A stretch of DNA of 64,000 nucleotides, from the NCBI GenBank assembly GCA_947584595.1, contig CANPWP010000002.1:1-64000 (forward strand). The letters are read 5' to 3'. This DNA comes from an uncultured Clostridia bacterium. Lineage in GTDB: Bacteria > Bacillota > Clostridia > Oscillospirales > Acutalibacteraceae. Of this stretch, positions 1-7,355 are shown one piece after another (the first letter of the stretch is position 1; every line of letters starts with the position of its first letter). The notes beneath the pieces were generated by a model. It did no database searches and was not told where the DNA came from. It saw nothing but the letters and a program-made list of their open reading frames with translations. The position numbers and the translations under genes are program-made.

Positions 1-99
1 GCAAAAGTTTTCAGTAAAAAAAGCAAAAGTTTTCAGTAAAAAAAGCAAAAGTTTTCAGTAAAAAAAGCAAAAGTTTTCAGTAAAAAAAGCAAAAGTTTT
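1..99. repeat. 22-bp direct tandem repeat, 4.5 copies
   Basis: Four identical 22-bp units (1-22, 23-44, 45-66, 67-88) each read GCAAAAGTTTTCAG followed by TAAAAAAA, and a fifth copy is cut after GCAAAAGTTTT at 99. The array runs straight into the palindromes at 103-165, so the last half unit is shared with that element. The window begins inside the array, so the true copy number is unknown. No open reading frame here looks real. Confidence 0.9.
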
Positions 100-102
100 G
101 GT

Positions 103-165
103 CAAGCTTTTTCAAAAGCTTGTGGGTTCAAAGGGCGAAGCCCTTTGTCGCGGTCAGTGACCGCG
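103..165. repeat. Cluster of three perfect palindromes (REP-like intergenic element)
   Basis: Three hairpins stand nearly end to end: CAAGCTTTT/AAAAGCTTG (103-122, 2-nt loop), CAAAGGGC/GCCCTTTG (129-147, 3-nt loop) and CGCGGTCA/TGACCGCG (149-165, 1-nt centre). All stems are perfect and there is no T-run after any of them, so terminator function is not obvious. The arrangement resembles dispersed palindromic elements of gut Clostridia genomes (recalled, not searched). The rest of 166-250 holds no feature I can support. Confidence 0.7.
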
Positions 166-251
166 AAACCTACCTTTTAATTTATGATAAATTAAAATCG
201 ACCATTCAACACTTTTTGCCGCTATATTTCGGCGAAAATCACTTATATAAA

Positions 252-330
252 TTCAAAAAACAGCCGGTGGGCTGTACATATCCGGGAAGACAGCACCATA
301 TAAAAACAATTTTTTTATGCCCGACTATTT
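252..330 (-). ncRNA. Putative structured RNA, copy 1 (downstream of tadA)
   Basis: Read on the minus strand, this stretch matches 43660-43735 in order and spacing. Shared blocks are AGTCGGGCA, ATATGG, CTGTCT, CGGATATG and CACCGGCTG followed by a T-run. Its 3' end is a small hairpin, ACAGCC/GGCTGT (260-275), then TTTTTT, which fits an intrinsic terminator. It lies directly 3' of tadA, where many Firmicutes have the SRP RNA gene, but the conserved SRP apical loop was not found. It could be a small RNA or a 3' UTR element of the CPBP-tadA transcript. I do not recognise the family. Confidence 0.45.
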
Positions 331-331
331 C

Positions 332-370
332 AAGCAGATTACATTGTTTAAAAGTAATCTGCTTAATTTT
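332..370 (+). terminator. 11-bp-stem hairpin overlapping the tadA stop
   Basis: AAGCAGATTAC (332-342) pairs with GTAATCTGCTT (354-364) across an 11-nt loop. On the plus strand a T-rich tract (AATTTTTGTTT) follows, as for a rho-independent terminator of rightward transcription. On the minus strand it covers the tadA stop codon and no T-run follows. It may shield tadA from readthrough out of the repeat region. Confidence 0.5.
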
Positions 371-821
371 TGTTTCTTAAATTTTTAAAAAAAGTTTTCA
401 AAAGATTTGAACACTCATCTTCTAATATTCCTCCGATACAGTTTGGCTTAAAAGCATATTGTAATTCAAAAAGATTTGTTATTGAGCCGCAGCTTCCGTT
501 TTTTGAATCATATGCCCCAAAGTAAACATTTGGAATATGAGCGTTTATTATTGCTCCTGCACACATGGGGCAAGGCTCTAAGGTGACATACAAAGAGCAG
601 TCCCAAAGCCGCCATCCGCCTAATTTATTGCAGGCATTGTTTATTGCGTCAACTTCGGCGTGGAATATTGCATTTTTATTTGTTTCACGCTTATTATGAC
701 CGCTTGCAATTATCTCATTGTTTCTTACTATCACAGCACCTACCGGTACTTCGCCTTTTTCAAAAGCAACTTTTGCTTCTTTCAAGGCCTTATTCATGAA
801 AAATTCATTGCTGATATCCAT
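363..821 (-). CDS. tadA: tRNA-specific adenosine deaminase TadA
   Basis: Deaminates adenosine 34 of tRNA-Arg(ACG) to inosine in the cytoplasm. The 152-aa product has the zinc cytidine/deoxycytidylate-deaminase fold: HAE at residues 54-56 (His zinc ligand, Glu56 proton shuttle) and PCPMC at 83-87 (Cys84 and Cys87 as zinc ligands), with the early EVPVGAVIV strand typical of TadA. Length is normal for the family. It starts 2 bp after the stop of the upstream CPBP protease gene and should be cotranscribed with it from the minus-strand promoter near 1969-1997. The 3' end runs into a hairpin and then the putative RNA at 252-330. Confidence 0.95.
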   Translation of the reverse strand: MDISNEFFMNKALKEAKVAFEKGEVPVGAVIVRNNEIIASGHNKRETNKNAIFHAEVDAINNACNKLGGWRLWDCSLYVTLEPCPMCAGAIINAHIPNVYFGAYDSKNGSCGSITNLFELQYAFKPNCIGGILEDECSNLLKTFFKNLRNKN

Positions 822-823
822 TT

Positions 824-1864
824 TTATAAACCTGTAGAAAAGTTCGTAGTTTTTAATGTTTCAAGAATTAAAAGAACAATTGCCAATACCGTACCGACAT
901 TTGAAAAGAAAAACTTAAACTTTTCTTTTAACATAAATTCCTTCGCTTCATCAGCTTCATTATTTATACTGAAAAGTTTTTTATCTTTTATAGATAAAAT
1001 AATAAATGCAAAGACACCTAACGCAAAAATAATTGCAAAAATAAGTATTGAAGAAAAATTGATTACATAATCACTAAGATTATCTTCTATATACTGAAGT
1101 ATACAGCTTGATAAATTGTTTATAAAATGAATTATCATTGCAGGGAGCAGAGAATTTGTTTTTACTGTTAAAAAAGCAAAGAACACTCCGCCCACAAATG
1201 CAAAAGGTATTTGAACAAGATTTGCGTGCATTAAAGCAAAAAGCAGGGAAGAGGATAAAATTGCAAAAGTATCTCCGTATTTTCTCAGCTTGCCTAAAAT
1301 AACGCCTCTGAATAAAAATTCTTCAGCAAATGCAGGAACAACAGCAGTCACAAGCGTCATAATAAGAAAACCGAGATTATTATAAGGACCCACCGTATTA
1401 TCTAAATTACTGGTTATTCCGATTGCTTCCAAGTTTGATAACAGTATAGTAGTAAGAATATTACCGAAATATCCTATAGCAAGACCAAGCATTACATAAA
1501 GAATTAAATTCGATTTTTTAACTTTCTCAAATTTAATAACAGAGCTTAACTTTGTATTTGATAGTCCGCAGTATATAACCCCTATTACAAACAACGCTGT
1601 AAATAACACAGTACCGTGAAAAAGCTCGGTAATTGCCAAGTAATTATCATTGAAAAACTCGTTATCGGAAACACCTGTTAATTCTAAAAATAACAATATA
1701 AATGTATACAATACCTGAAATATCAACTCTGCTGCAAAGACAGCAAAGCCTATGCCGCTGAGGGTTCTTCTTATATTACGTTTTTTATTATTAAGAATTA
1801 ATAAATTTTGTTGTTGTGGAGATAATACTGTGTAATTGTAGTTATTATTGTAGTTGTATTGCAA
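824..1864 (-). CDS. CPBP family intramembrane metalloprotease (CAAX-like)
   Basis: A 346-aa polytopic membrane protein of the CPBP/Abi family, related to Rce1 CAAX proteases. The family signature is complete: EExxxR (Glu181, Glu182, Arg186, in EEFLFRG), His213 in LMHANL, and HFINN with His246 and Asn250. About seven to eight hydrophobic segments surround these motifs. The first 12 residues are a Tyr/Asn-rich stretch that is unusual for a membrane protease. An RBS (GGAAGTGAT) precedes the ATG. Substrate is unknown; family members process prenylated or bacteriocin-type peptides or regulatory membrane proteins. It is first in a two-gene unit with tadA. Confidence 0.88.
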   Translation of the reverse strand: MQYNYNNNYNYTVLSPQQQNLLILNNKKRNIRRTLSGIGFAVFAAELIFQVLYTFILLFLELTGVSDNEFFNDNYLAITELFHGTVLFTALFVIGVIYCGLSNTKLSSVIKFEKVKKSNLILYVMLGLAIGYFGNILTTILLSNLEAIGITSNLDNTVGPYNNLGFLIMTLVTAVVPAFAEEFLFRGVILGKLRKYGDTFAILSSSLLFALMHANLVQIPFAFVGGVFFAFLTVKTNSLLPAMIIHFINNLSSCILQYIEDNLSDYVINFSSILIFAIIFALGVFAFIILSIKDKKLFSINNEADEAKEFMLKEKFKFFFSNVGTVLAIVLLILETLKTTNFSTGL

Positions 1865-1968
1865 AATATCACTTCCGTTGACGTTGACGTTTGTTCAATA
1901 AGAGCCTCGGACTGAGCGCTAATAAGCAAAATGACCCCGTACTTACAGTAACGTCATAAATTAAATGT

Positions 1969-1997
1969 ATTATAGCATTAAACAATATATTTTACAA
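1969..1997 (-). promoter_or_regulatory. Sigma-A promoter for CPBP-tadA
   Basis: On the minus strand, -35 TTGTAA (1992-1997) and -10 TATAAT (1969-1974) are separated by 17 bp, with an extended TGC before the -10. It leaves a 5' leader of roughly 100 nt, in which ATGAC and GTCAT could pair. The 1865-2172 intergenic region otherwise holds this promoter and the divergent plus-strand promoter at 2066-2095. Confidence 0.75.
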
Positions 1998-2065
1998 CAT
2001 TGATATTCGTTAATAAATTGTAAATAGTATTACAATAATTAAACAATTCTGAAAATTCTGTCATA

Positions 2066-2095
2066 TTGACAATAAAGCTTAAAATATGGTATTAT
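2066..2095 (+). promoter_or_regulatory. Sigma-A promoter for the CDP-alditol/wall polymer cluster
   Basis: TTGACA (2066-2071) and TATTAT (2090-2095) with an 18-bp spacer lie about 75 bp before the cytidylyltransferase ATG. An RBS (AAAGGGG) precedes that start. No other promoter-like pair is evident before the four-gene cluster. Confidence 0.7.
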
Positions 2096-2172
2096 TCTAT
2101 TATTATAAGTAATCAATTTTGTAAAAATACATTTTGAAACCGTTGTTTCTGCGTTGACAAAGGGGTTATATA

Positions 2173-2868
2173 ATGAATACTGCAATTATTCTTGCCGGCG
2201 GAGTCGGCAGCAGAATGGGTGTTGACAGACCTAAGCAATTTTTAATGGTTAATGATAAGCCTATTATTTCATATTGCTTTGAAATTTTTCAGAAGCATAA
2301 TGAAATTGATAATATTGTAGTTGTAGTTAATGACAAATGGAAGTCTTTTGTTAAAGAGTATGCTGAAAAATACAATGTGACAAAAATCTGCGGCTATGCT
2401 CCCGCAGGAGAAACAAGACAACATTCAATATATAATGGCTTAAAATGCATAGATGAGAATGCCGGTAATACAGAAATTGTCATTGTTCACGATGCGGCAA
2501 GACCTCTTGTTTCGGATGAAATTATATCCGATTGCATAAAAGGTGCAACGGATTATGACGGAGCAATGCCGGTTATTTCTGTAAAGGATACTGTATATCA
2601 AAGTAAAGACGGAAAATCTATTGATAAATTACTTAAACGCTCACAACTTTTTGCAGGACAAGCACCTGAGAGCTTTAAATTTAAAAAATACTTTGAAATA
2701 CATAATAATGTTTCCGATGAGGAAATCGGTCTGACAGCCGGAAGCAGTGAAATTGCTTACCGTCACGGAATGAATATTACTATGGTTAAGGGCAGCGAAA
2801 GAAATTTAAAAATTACAACCATTGAAGATTTGGAAACCTTTGAAACAATACTGAAAGGCGTGGATTAA
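2173..2868 (+). CDS. IspD/TarI-family cytidylyltransferase, probably alditol-phosphate specific
   Basis: Transfers CMP from CTP to a phosphorylated polyol, releasing pyrophosphate. The 231-aa protein has the nucleotide-binding loop LAGGVGSRM followed by RPKQF (residues 7-23), VHDAARP (105-111) and GQAPESF (162-168), a full-length IspD/TarI fold. IspD makes CDP-methylerythritol for isoprenoids and TarI makes CDP-ribitol for teichoic acid; sequence alone does not separate them by eye. The downstream dehydrogenase, pentulose-phosphate epimerase family protein and TagF/TarL-like polymerase favour the TarI-type role. No ispF is adjacent. It leads the operon and ends 1 bp before the next start. Confidence 0.8.
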   Translation: MNTAIILAGGVGSRMGVDRPKQFLMVNDKPIISYCFEIFQKHNEIDNIVVVVNDKWKSFVKEYAEKYNVTKICGYAPAGETRQHSIYNGLKCIDENAGNTEIVIVHDAARPLVSDEIISDCIKGATDYDGAMPVISVKDTVYQSKDGKSIDKLLKRSQLFAGQAPESFKFKKYFEIHNNVSDEEIGLTAGSSEIAYRHGMNITMVKGSERNLKITTIEDLETFETILKGVD

Positions 2869-2869
2869 A

Positions 2870-3922
2870 TTGGATACAATGAAAGCGAGAGTGTTAAGAG
2901 AAGTAGGTAATCTTGAGTTTTGTGATTATCCCATTCCTCAGTTAAATAAAGGTGAAGTGTTGGTTAAGGTATATGCCTGTGGAATCTGCGGTTCAGATAT
3001 ACCGAGAATTTTTGTAAACGGAACATATCATTTTCCGACTATTCCTGGACATGAGTTTTCAGGTAAAGTTGTTGCGTCTGCGGATAAAGAAAATGAAAGA
3101 TTAATTGGAACAAGAGCGACTATTTTTCCGTTGATTCCGTGCCAAAAATGTGAAAATTGTAATGACGGCAGCTATGAAATGTGTAAAAGCTATGATTATT
3201 TAGGGTCAAGAAGTGACGGTGCGTTTGCTCAGTATGTACGAGTTCCGGTCTGGAACATTGTGCCTATTCCCGATAATCTTTCATATGAAGAAGCAGCTAT
3301 GACAGAGCCTTGTGCGGTAGCCTTGCACGCATTAAGAAGAGCGCAGATAGAAATTGGCGATACCGTTACGATTTTCGGACCCGGTACAATAGGAATGTTA
3401 ATTGCACAGTGGGCAAGAGCATGGGGTGCAAAGGTATTGCTTGTAGGTACTGATTTAAATAACTGGGATTTTATTGAAAGTCTCGGCTTTTATGACTATT
3501 GTAATTCTTCAAAGGAAGACGCAATAAAATGGGTTATGGATAAAACAAACGGACACGGTACAGATATTGCAATTGAGGCAGTAGGTATTCCGACGACAGC
3601 CTGCAATTGTCTTGAAACTGCTGCATCGGGCGGAAAGGTTATTTTTGTGGGCAATCCCCACGGAGATTTTACTTTCCCTCAAAACACATATTGGCAAATT
3701 TTAAGAAAACAGCTTAAAATATTTGGTACTTGGAATTCAAGCTACAGCGACACTAAGAAAAGTGACTGGAATTTAGTTGTTGATGCTGCTGCAAGCGGAA
3801 AAATTAATTTAAAAAAGCTTATTACCCATAAATTTTCTTTGGAAAATATGGATAAAGGTTTGGATATTATGAAAAATAATACTGAGTTTTTTGCTAAAAT
3901 TATGGTCGTTAATGAGGATTGA
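2870..3922 (+). CDS. Zinc-dependent medium-chain alcohol/polyol-phosphate dehydrogenase
   Basis: A 350-aa MDR-family oxidoreductase. Catalytic zinc residues fit CGICGSD (Cys40) and PGHEFSG (His61, Glu62); structural zinc cysteines are Cys91, Cys94, Cys97 and Cys105; FGPGTIGML is the NAD(P)-binding loop. The N-terminal block resembles galactitol-1-phosphate dehydrogenase (GatD) more than TarJ as I recall them. In this cluster the likely role is reduction of a ketopentose phosphate to an alditol phosphate that the cytidylyltransferase then activates. The TTG at 2870 is preferred over ATG 2879 because GAAAGGCG sits about 10 bp before it. Its stop overlaps the downstream leader by a few bases. 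Confidence 0.8.
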   Translation: MDTMKARVLREVGNLEFCDYPIPQLNKGEVLVKVYACGICGSDIPRIFVNGTYHFPTIPGHEFSGKVVASADKENERLIGTRATIFPLIPCQKCENCNDGSYEMCKSYDYLGSRSDGAFAQYVRVPVWNIVPIPDNLSYEEAAMTEPCAVALHALRRAQIEIGDTVTIFGPGTIGMLIAQWARAWGAKVLLVGTDLNNWDFIESLGFYDYCNSSKEDAIKWVMDKTNGHGTDIAIEAVGIPTTACNCLETAASGGKVIFVGNPHGDFTFPQNTYWQILRKQLKIFGTWNSSYSDTKKSDWNLVVDAAASGKINLKKLITHKFSLENMDKGLDIMKNNTEFFAKIMVVNED

Positions 3923-3936
3923 AAGGAAACAATAAT

Positions 3937-4602
3937 ATGAGCGGAATGTTATCGCCCTCTTTAATGTGTGCTGATTTGCTTAATTTGCAATTTGACATTG
4001 AAACTCTCGATAAAGCGGGAGCGGAATATATTCATCTTGATTTTATGGACGGAGCTTTCGTACCTAATATTACTTTAGATACCACTTTAATTAAAAAAGT
4101 AAAAAGCGTCCTTGTTAATATGAAAAGAGATATTCATATTATGGCATTTCATCCTGAAAAGTACTTTGAAAGTATGAATATCGGCAACGGCGATATTGTT
4201 TCAGTTCATTATGAAGCTTGTGATAATCTTAATGATGTTATATGTAAAATAAAAAGCAGGGGTGCTTCTGCATTTGTAGCTGTAAGTCCCGATACCTCAG
4301 CCGAAGTTTTATCATCATTTATTGATAAAATTGACGGAGTGTTAGTTATGACCGTTTATCCGGGATTTGCAGGTCAGCCGTTGGCTGAAGGCAGTATGGA
4401 GAAAATAGCTCAGGTAAGAGAAATGATTGATAAAAGCCGAAGGAATTTAATTCTTGAGGTCGACGGTCATGTCAGCTGGGATTTATGCGGAGAAATGGTA
4501 AGAAACGGAGCTGATTTATTAGTTGCCGGCTCTTCTTCTGTATTTTCAGGCGAAAATTCTTTGGAAGAATCGGTTAAACGTATGAAAAGTTTAATTTCTT
4601 AA
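3937..4602 (+). CDS. Ribulose-phosphate 3-epimerase family protein
   Basis: A 221-aa TIM-barrel epimerase: SPSLMCADL at the N terminus, IHLDFMDG (His33, Asp35), HIM at 67-69, MTVYPGFAGQP and EVDG. These are the metal-binding and phosphate-grip motifs of RPE. Some positions differ from standard RPE (MTVNPGFGGQ becomes MTVYPGFAGQ, and EVDGG becomes EVDGH), closer to allulose-6-phosphate epimerase AlsE, so specificity is open. Start ATG 3937 is chosen because GGAA lies 8 bp upstream; an in-frame TTG at 3919 has no RBS. In this operon it may interconvert xylulose- and ribulose-5-phosphate to feed the dehydrogenase. Confidence 0.8.
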   Translation: MSGMLSPSLMCADLLNLQFDIETLDKAGAEYIHLDFMDGAFVPNITLDTTLIKKVKSVLVNMKRDIHIMAFHPEKYFESMNIGNGDIVSVHYEACDNLNDVICKIKSRGASAFVAVSPDTSAEVLSSFIDKIDGVLVMTVYPGFAGQPLAEGSMEKIAQVREMIDKSRRNLILEVDGHVSWDLCGEMVRNGADLLVAGSSSVFSGENSLEESVKRMKSLIS

Positions 4603-4615
4603 CTTTTTATGGGAG

Positions 4616-6397
4616 ATGGATGGATTGAAGTATAAAATTCAGCTGAAAAGCTTTATAATCAAAAAGAACAATCTTACTTTGACAATAATGGGTGAAATAT
4701 CAGATGAAATGATAAATTCTCATTTTTTGTCTAAACCTAAGATTGTTTTATATTTTAACAACGGAAAAGAAGACAGAAGAATTCCTTTTGTCTTAACAAA
4801 TATAACTTATGTAAAGGGAAAATGCTTTTTTTCAGGCAGTTATACATATGGCTTGGAAAAAATCTTCTGGAATACAAGAAAAGATTGCAGACCTTTTAAA
4901 ATGTGGTTGAACTTTTCTTTTGCGGATTATTACAAAGAGAATATAGATGTAGATTTAGTTCCCGAGTATTATGAATCTGACGAGGTCAGATTTCCTTGCA
5001 GATTTTTAGGAAATTACATTGAGTTTTATCCTGTTAAAAGGAAAATTTATGCAAGTGATATATCTCGCTTTTTGTTGGGAATTGTTAACTTTTTATTAAT
5101 TACGGTTCAATATGCTTTTGCAATCGTTATGTTGCCGTTATTTATTATTGACGGTTTATTAAGATTAACTCTTGTAAAGTCTATGCCGCCTAAATTTAAT
5201 GACCCAAGTCCTCTGAAAAAATTTTTAGCCTTTGTATTTTCAAGATTTTCTCAGGTTACAACTAAAAAGGTATCACTTTGGACTGTTAAAAAATTTATAT
5301 TTAAATGTATGTACAAATTTCATAAGTTTTCAAAAATCCAAAAAAATAAAATTACTTTTATTTCCCTCAGAAGAAATGAACTTTCAGGAAATTTTGCATT
5401 TGTTTATGATAAGTTAAAAACCGATAATAATTTAGAAATTGACTTTATCTTAAACGAACATACAATTTCCGAAATGTCATTTGGTGAAATTAATAAATTT
5501 ACAAAGGCATGCGCTACAAGCAAGGTTATTATTTTAGATGAATTTACTCCTCAAATCCACTATATTGATTTACGTCCGGAAACTAAATTAATTCAATTAT
5601 GGCATGCCTGCGGAGCTTTTAAAACATTTGGCTTTACAAGACTTTCCAAGCCTAAGGGATCTCCTCAAAAAACAAGAAACCACAGAAGCTATGATTATGT
5701 TACTGTAAGCTCGTCCTATTGTAAAAAATGTCATTCTGAAGGTTTTGGTATTTCAACAAATTCCGTTGTTCCTACTGGTATTCCTCGTACAGATGTATTT
5801 TTTGATGAAAAATATAAAGAAAATGCCCGAAAGAAGTTCTATGGAGAGCATCCTGAATTTATAGGTAAAAAAATAATCTTGTTTGCGCCTACATTCAGAG
5901 GAATGGTCAAAGAAACTGCATTTTATCCTACTGAAATGTTTAATTTGGAGGATATCTGCTCTGACCTGTCCGATGAATACGTGTTTATTATTAAACATCA
6001 TCCCTTTGTTAAGGATGTTCATCCGATTCCTGAACAATTTAAGCACAGAATTATTGATTTGTCTGCAAATACAGAACTCAACGATTTACTGTTTGTAACA
6101 GATGTTATCATTACAGACTATTCATCTTTAGTGTTTGAAGCGTCACTGCTTAACATACCAATGGTATTTTATGTATTTGACCTTGAGAAGTATGTAAGGG
6201 AAAGAGATTTCTATTTTGATTTTAAACTTTATATTCCCGGAAAAATAGTGTATACTCAGGAGCAGTTGGTTGAAGCCATAAACAATGAAGATTACTGTAC
6301 AGAAAGAATCGAACCATTTGCAGATATGTTCTTTGATTACAGAGACGGAAAATCAACACAAAGAGTAGTAAATTTAATTTACGATTGCTTAAAATAA
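4616..6397 (+). CDS. CDP-glycerol/CDP-ribitol glycerophosphotransferase family polymerase (TagF/TarL-like)
   Basis: The C-terminal two thirds is a Glyphos_transf domain with LWHACGAFK (from 328), PTGIPRTD, ILFAPTFRG, KHHPF (His461, His462) and TDYSS (500-504), the motif set of TagF/TarL enzymes that transfer alditol-phosphate units from CDP-alditol to wall polymers at the membrane. The N-terminal part (about 1-150) is a beta-rich accessory region followed by a strongly hydrophobic segment near 153-185. Length is up to 593 aa. GGGAG abuts the ATG at 4616, so translation more likely starts at TTG 4625, 9 bp further on. It ends the cluster that makes its presumed substrate. Confidence 0.87.
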   Translation: MDGLKYKIQLKSFIIKKNNLTLTIMGEISDEMINSHFLSKPKIVLYFNNGKEDRRIPFVLTNITYVKGKCFFSGSYTYGLEKIFWNTRKDCRPFKMWLNFSFADYYKENIDVDLVPEYYESDEVRFPCRFLGNYIEFYPVKRKIYASDISRFLLGIVNFLLITVQYAFAIVMLPLFIIDGLLRLTLVKSMPPKFNDPSPLKKFLAFVFSRFSQVTTKKVSLWTVKKFIFKCMYKFHKFSKIQKNKITFISLRRNELSGNFAFVYDKLKTDNNLEIDFILNEHTISEMSFGEINKFTKACATSKVIILDEFTPQIHYIDLRPETKLIQLWHACGAFKTFGFTRLSKPKGSPQKTRNHRSYDYVTVSSSYCKKCHSEGFGISTNSVVPTGIPRTDVFFDEKYKENARKKFYGEHPEFIGKKIILFAPTFRGMVKETAFYPTEMFNLEDICSDLSDEYVFIIKHHPFVKDVHPIPEQFKHRIIDLSANTELNDLLFVTDVIITDYSSLVFEASLLNIPMVFYVFDLEKYVRERDFYFDFKLYIPGKIVYTQEQLVEAINNEDYCTERIEPFADMFFDYRDGKSTQRVVNLIYDCLK

Positions 6398-6400
6398 TAC

Positions 6401-6429
6401 TTGACAACCGGAAAATTGTGTACTATAAT
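6401..6429 (+). promoter_or_regulatory. Consensus sigma-A promoter for infC-rpmI-rplT
   Basis: TTGACA (6401-6406) and TATAAT (6424-6429) with exactly 17 bp between them, a perfect consensus promoter. It begins 4 bp after the stop of the preceding gene and drives a leader of about 150 nt before infC. Confidence 0.9.
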
Positions 6430-6435
6430 ATTTAT

Positions 6436-6585
6436 TACAATAAAGAAAGGCAGTAATGCTTTCACCTGTGGGGTGTCGTCTGCACGGGTCAATATTATAA
6501 ATTTTTTAAATTTACGGTATTGCTATGCGGACGGAGTATTCTGTCCGCATTTATTTATGTTATAATGTTTTTGGAGGTGCTCAAC
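6436..6585 (+). promoter_or_regulatory. infC leader, probable L20-type autoregulatory region
   Basis: About 150 nt of untranslated leader precede infC, the usual place for the ribosomal protein L20 leader of Firmicutes. Its last part forms a strong hairpin, ATGCGGAC (6525-6532) with GTCCGCAT (6543-6550), extendable inward to 11 pairs with a 4-nt loop, then a loose T-rich tract. This could act as an attenuator when L20 binds. The upstream GGCAGTAATGC and the later GGTATTGCT could make a long-range pairing. A covariance-model search against the L20 leader would settle the family. Confidence 0.55.
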
Positions 6586-7107
6586 ATTAGCAGTAAAGAA
6601 CTGGAAATCAATGAAGAAATTCATGATAAAGAGCTTAGAATTATAGGCTCTGACGGCACTCAGCTTGGTATTATGTCAGCAAGTGACGCATTAAGATTAG
6701 CTGCAGAAAAAAATTTGGACCTTGTAAAAATCGCTCCGCAATCCAAACCGCCAGTTTGTAAAATAATGGATTACGGAAAATATCGTTTTGAACAAGCTAA
6801 AAGAGAAAAGGAAGCTCGTAAAAAACAACATATTATTGATATCAAAGAAGTAAGACTTTCTATGAATATCGATACACATGATTTTAACACAAAGCTCAAT
6901 AATGCTTTAAAATTTATTGCTAAGGGCGATAAAGTAAAGGTTTCAATTAGATTCCGCGGACGTGAAATGGGTCATCCCGAAATAGGTTATGATACAATGA
7001 ACCGATTTGCTGAAGCCTGCAGAGAAACTGCCGTTATTGAAAAACCTGCTAAGTTAGAGGGTCGCAATATGTTAATGTTCCTTGCACCAAAATCTTTAAA
7101 ACAGTAA
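6586..7107 (+). CDS. infC: Translation initiation factor IF-3, AUU start
   Basis: IF-3 binds the 30S subunit, prevents premature 50S joining and checks the initiator tRNA and start codon. The product is 173 aa, with [14 protein letters not shown] in the N domain and [13 protein letters not shown] in the C domain. The start is ATT at 6586: GGAGGTG (6573-6579) is 6 bp upstream and the family sequence begins right there, whereas the in-frame ATG at 6520 lies inside the leader hairpin region. Use of AUU is the known basis of IF-3 autoregulation in other bacteria. It is first in the classic infC-rpmI-rplT operon. Confidence 0.93.
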   Translation: MSSKELEINEEIHDKELRIIGSDGTQLGIMSASDALRLAAEKNLDLVKIAPQSKPPVCKIMDYGKYRFEQAKREKEARKKQHIIDIKEVRLSMNIDTHDFNTKLNNALKFIAKGDKVKVSIRFRGREMGHPEIGYDTMNRFAEACRETAVIEKPAKLEGRNMLMFLAPKSLKQ

Positions 7108-7130
7108 TTCTATTTAAGGAGGATATTTAT

Positions 7131-7328
7131 ATGCCAAAAATCAAAACACACAGTGGTGCCAAAAAGCGTTTTAAAATTTCTAAAAACGGTAAAATTATTC
7201 GTGCTCATGCAAATAAAAGCCACATTCTTAATAAGAAAACAACTAAGCGTAAAAGAGGCTTGAGACAGACAACAGTTACGGATAAAACAAATGTTGCTCA
7301 GGTTAAGCGTTTAATTCCTTACAAATAA
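7131..7328 (+). CDS. rpmI: 50S ribosomal protein L35
   Basis: A 65-aa, very basic protein beginning [14 protein letters not shown], the L35 signature, with KSHILNKKT in the middle. It is a component of the large ribosomal subunit. AAGGAGG precedes the ATG by 8 bp. It lies 23 bp after infC and 27 bp before rplT, the conserved order. Confidence 0.97.
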   Translation: MPKIKTHSGAKKRFKISKNGKIIRAHANKSHILNKKTTKRKRGLRQTTVTDKTNVAQVKRLIPYK

Positions 7329-7355
7329 TTACGGAGAATTCGGAGGTTATATATT

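Noticed and set aside
252-330. Small SRP RNA (ffs) after tadA
   Set aside because: The conserved apical region of SRP RNA is not visible on either strand, and the sequence instead matches the lspA leader element.
120-380. 86-aa plus-strand open frame
   Set aside because: It is built from the palindromes and the putative RNA, has no RBS or recognisable domain, and overlaps the tadA end.
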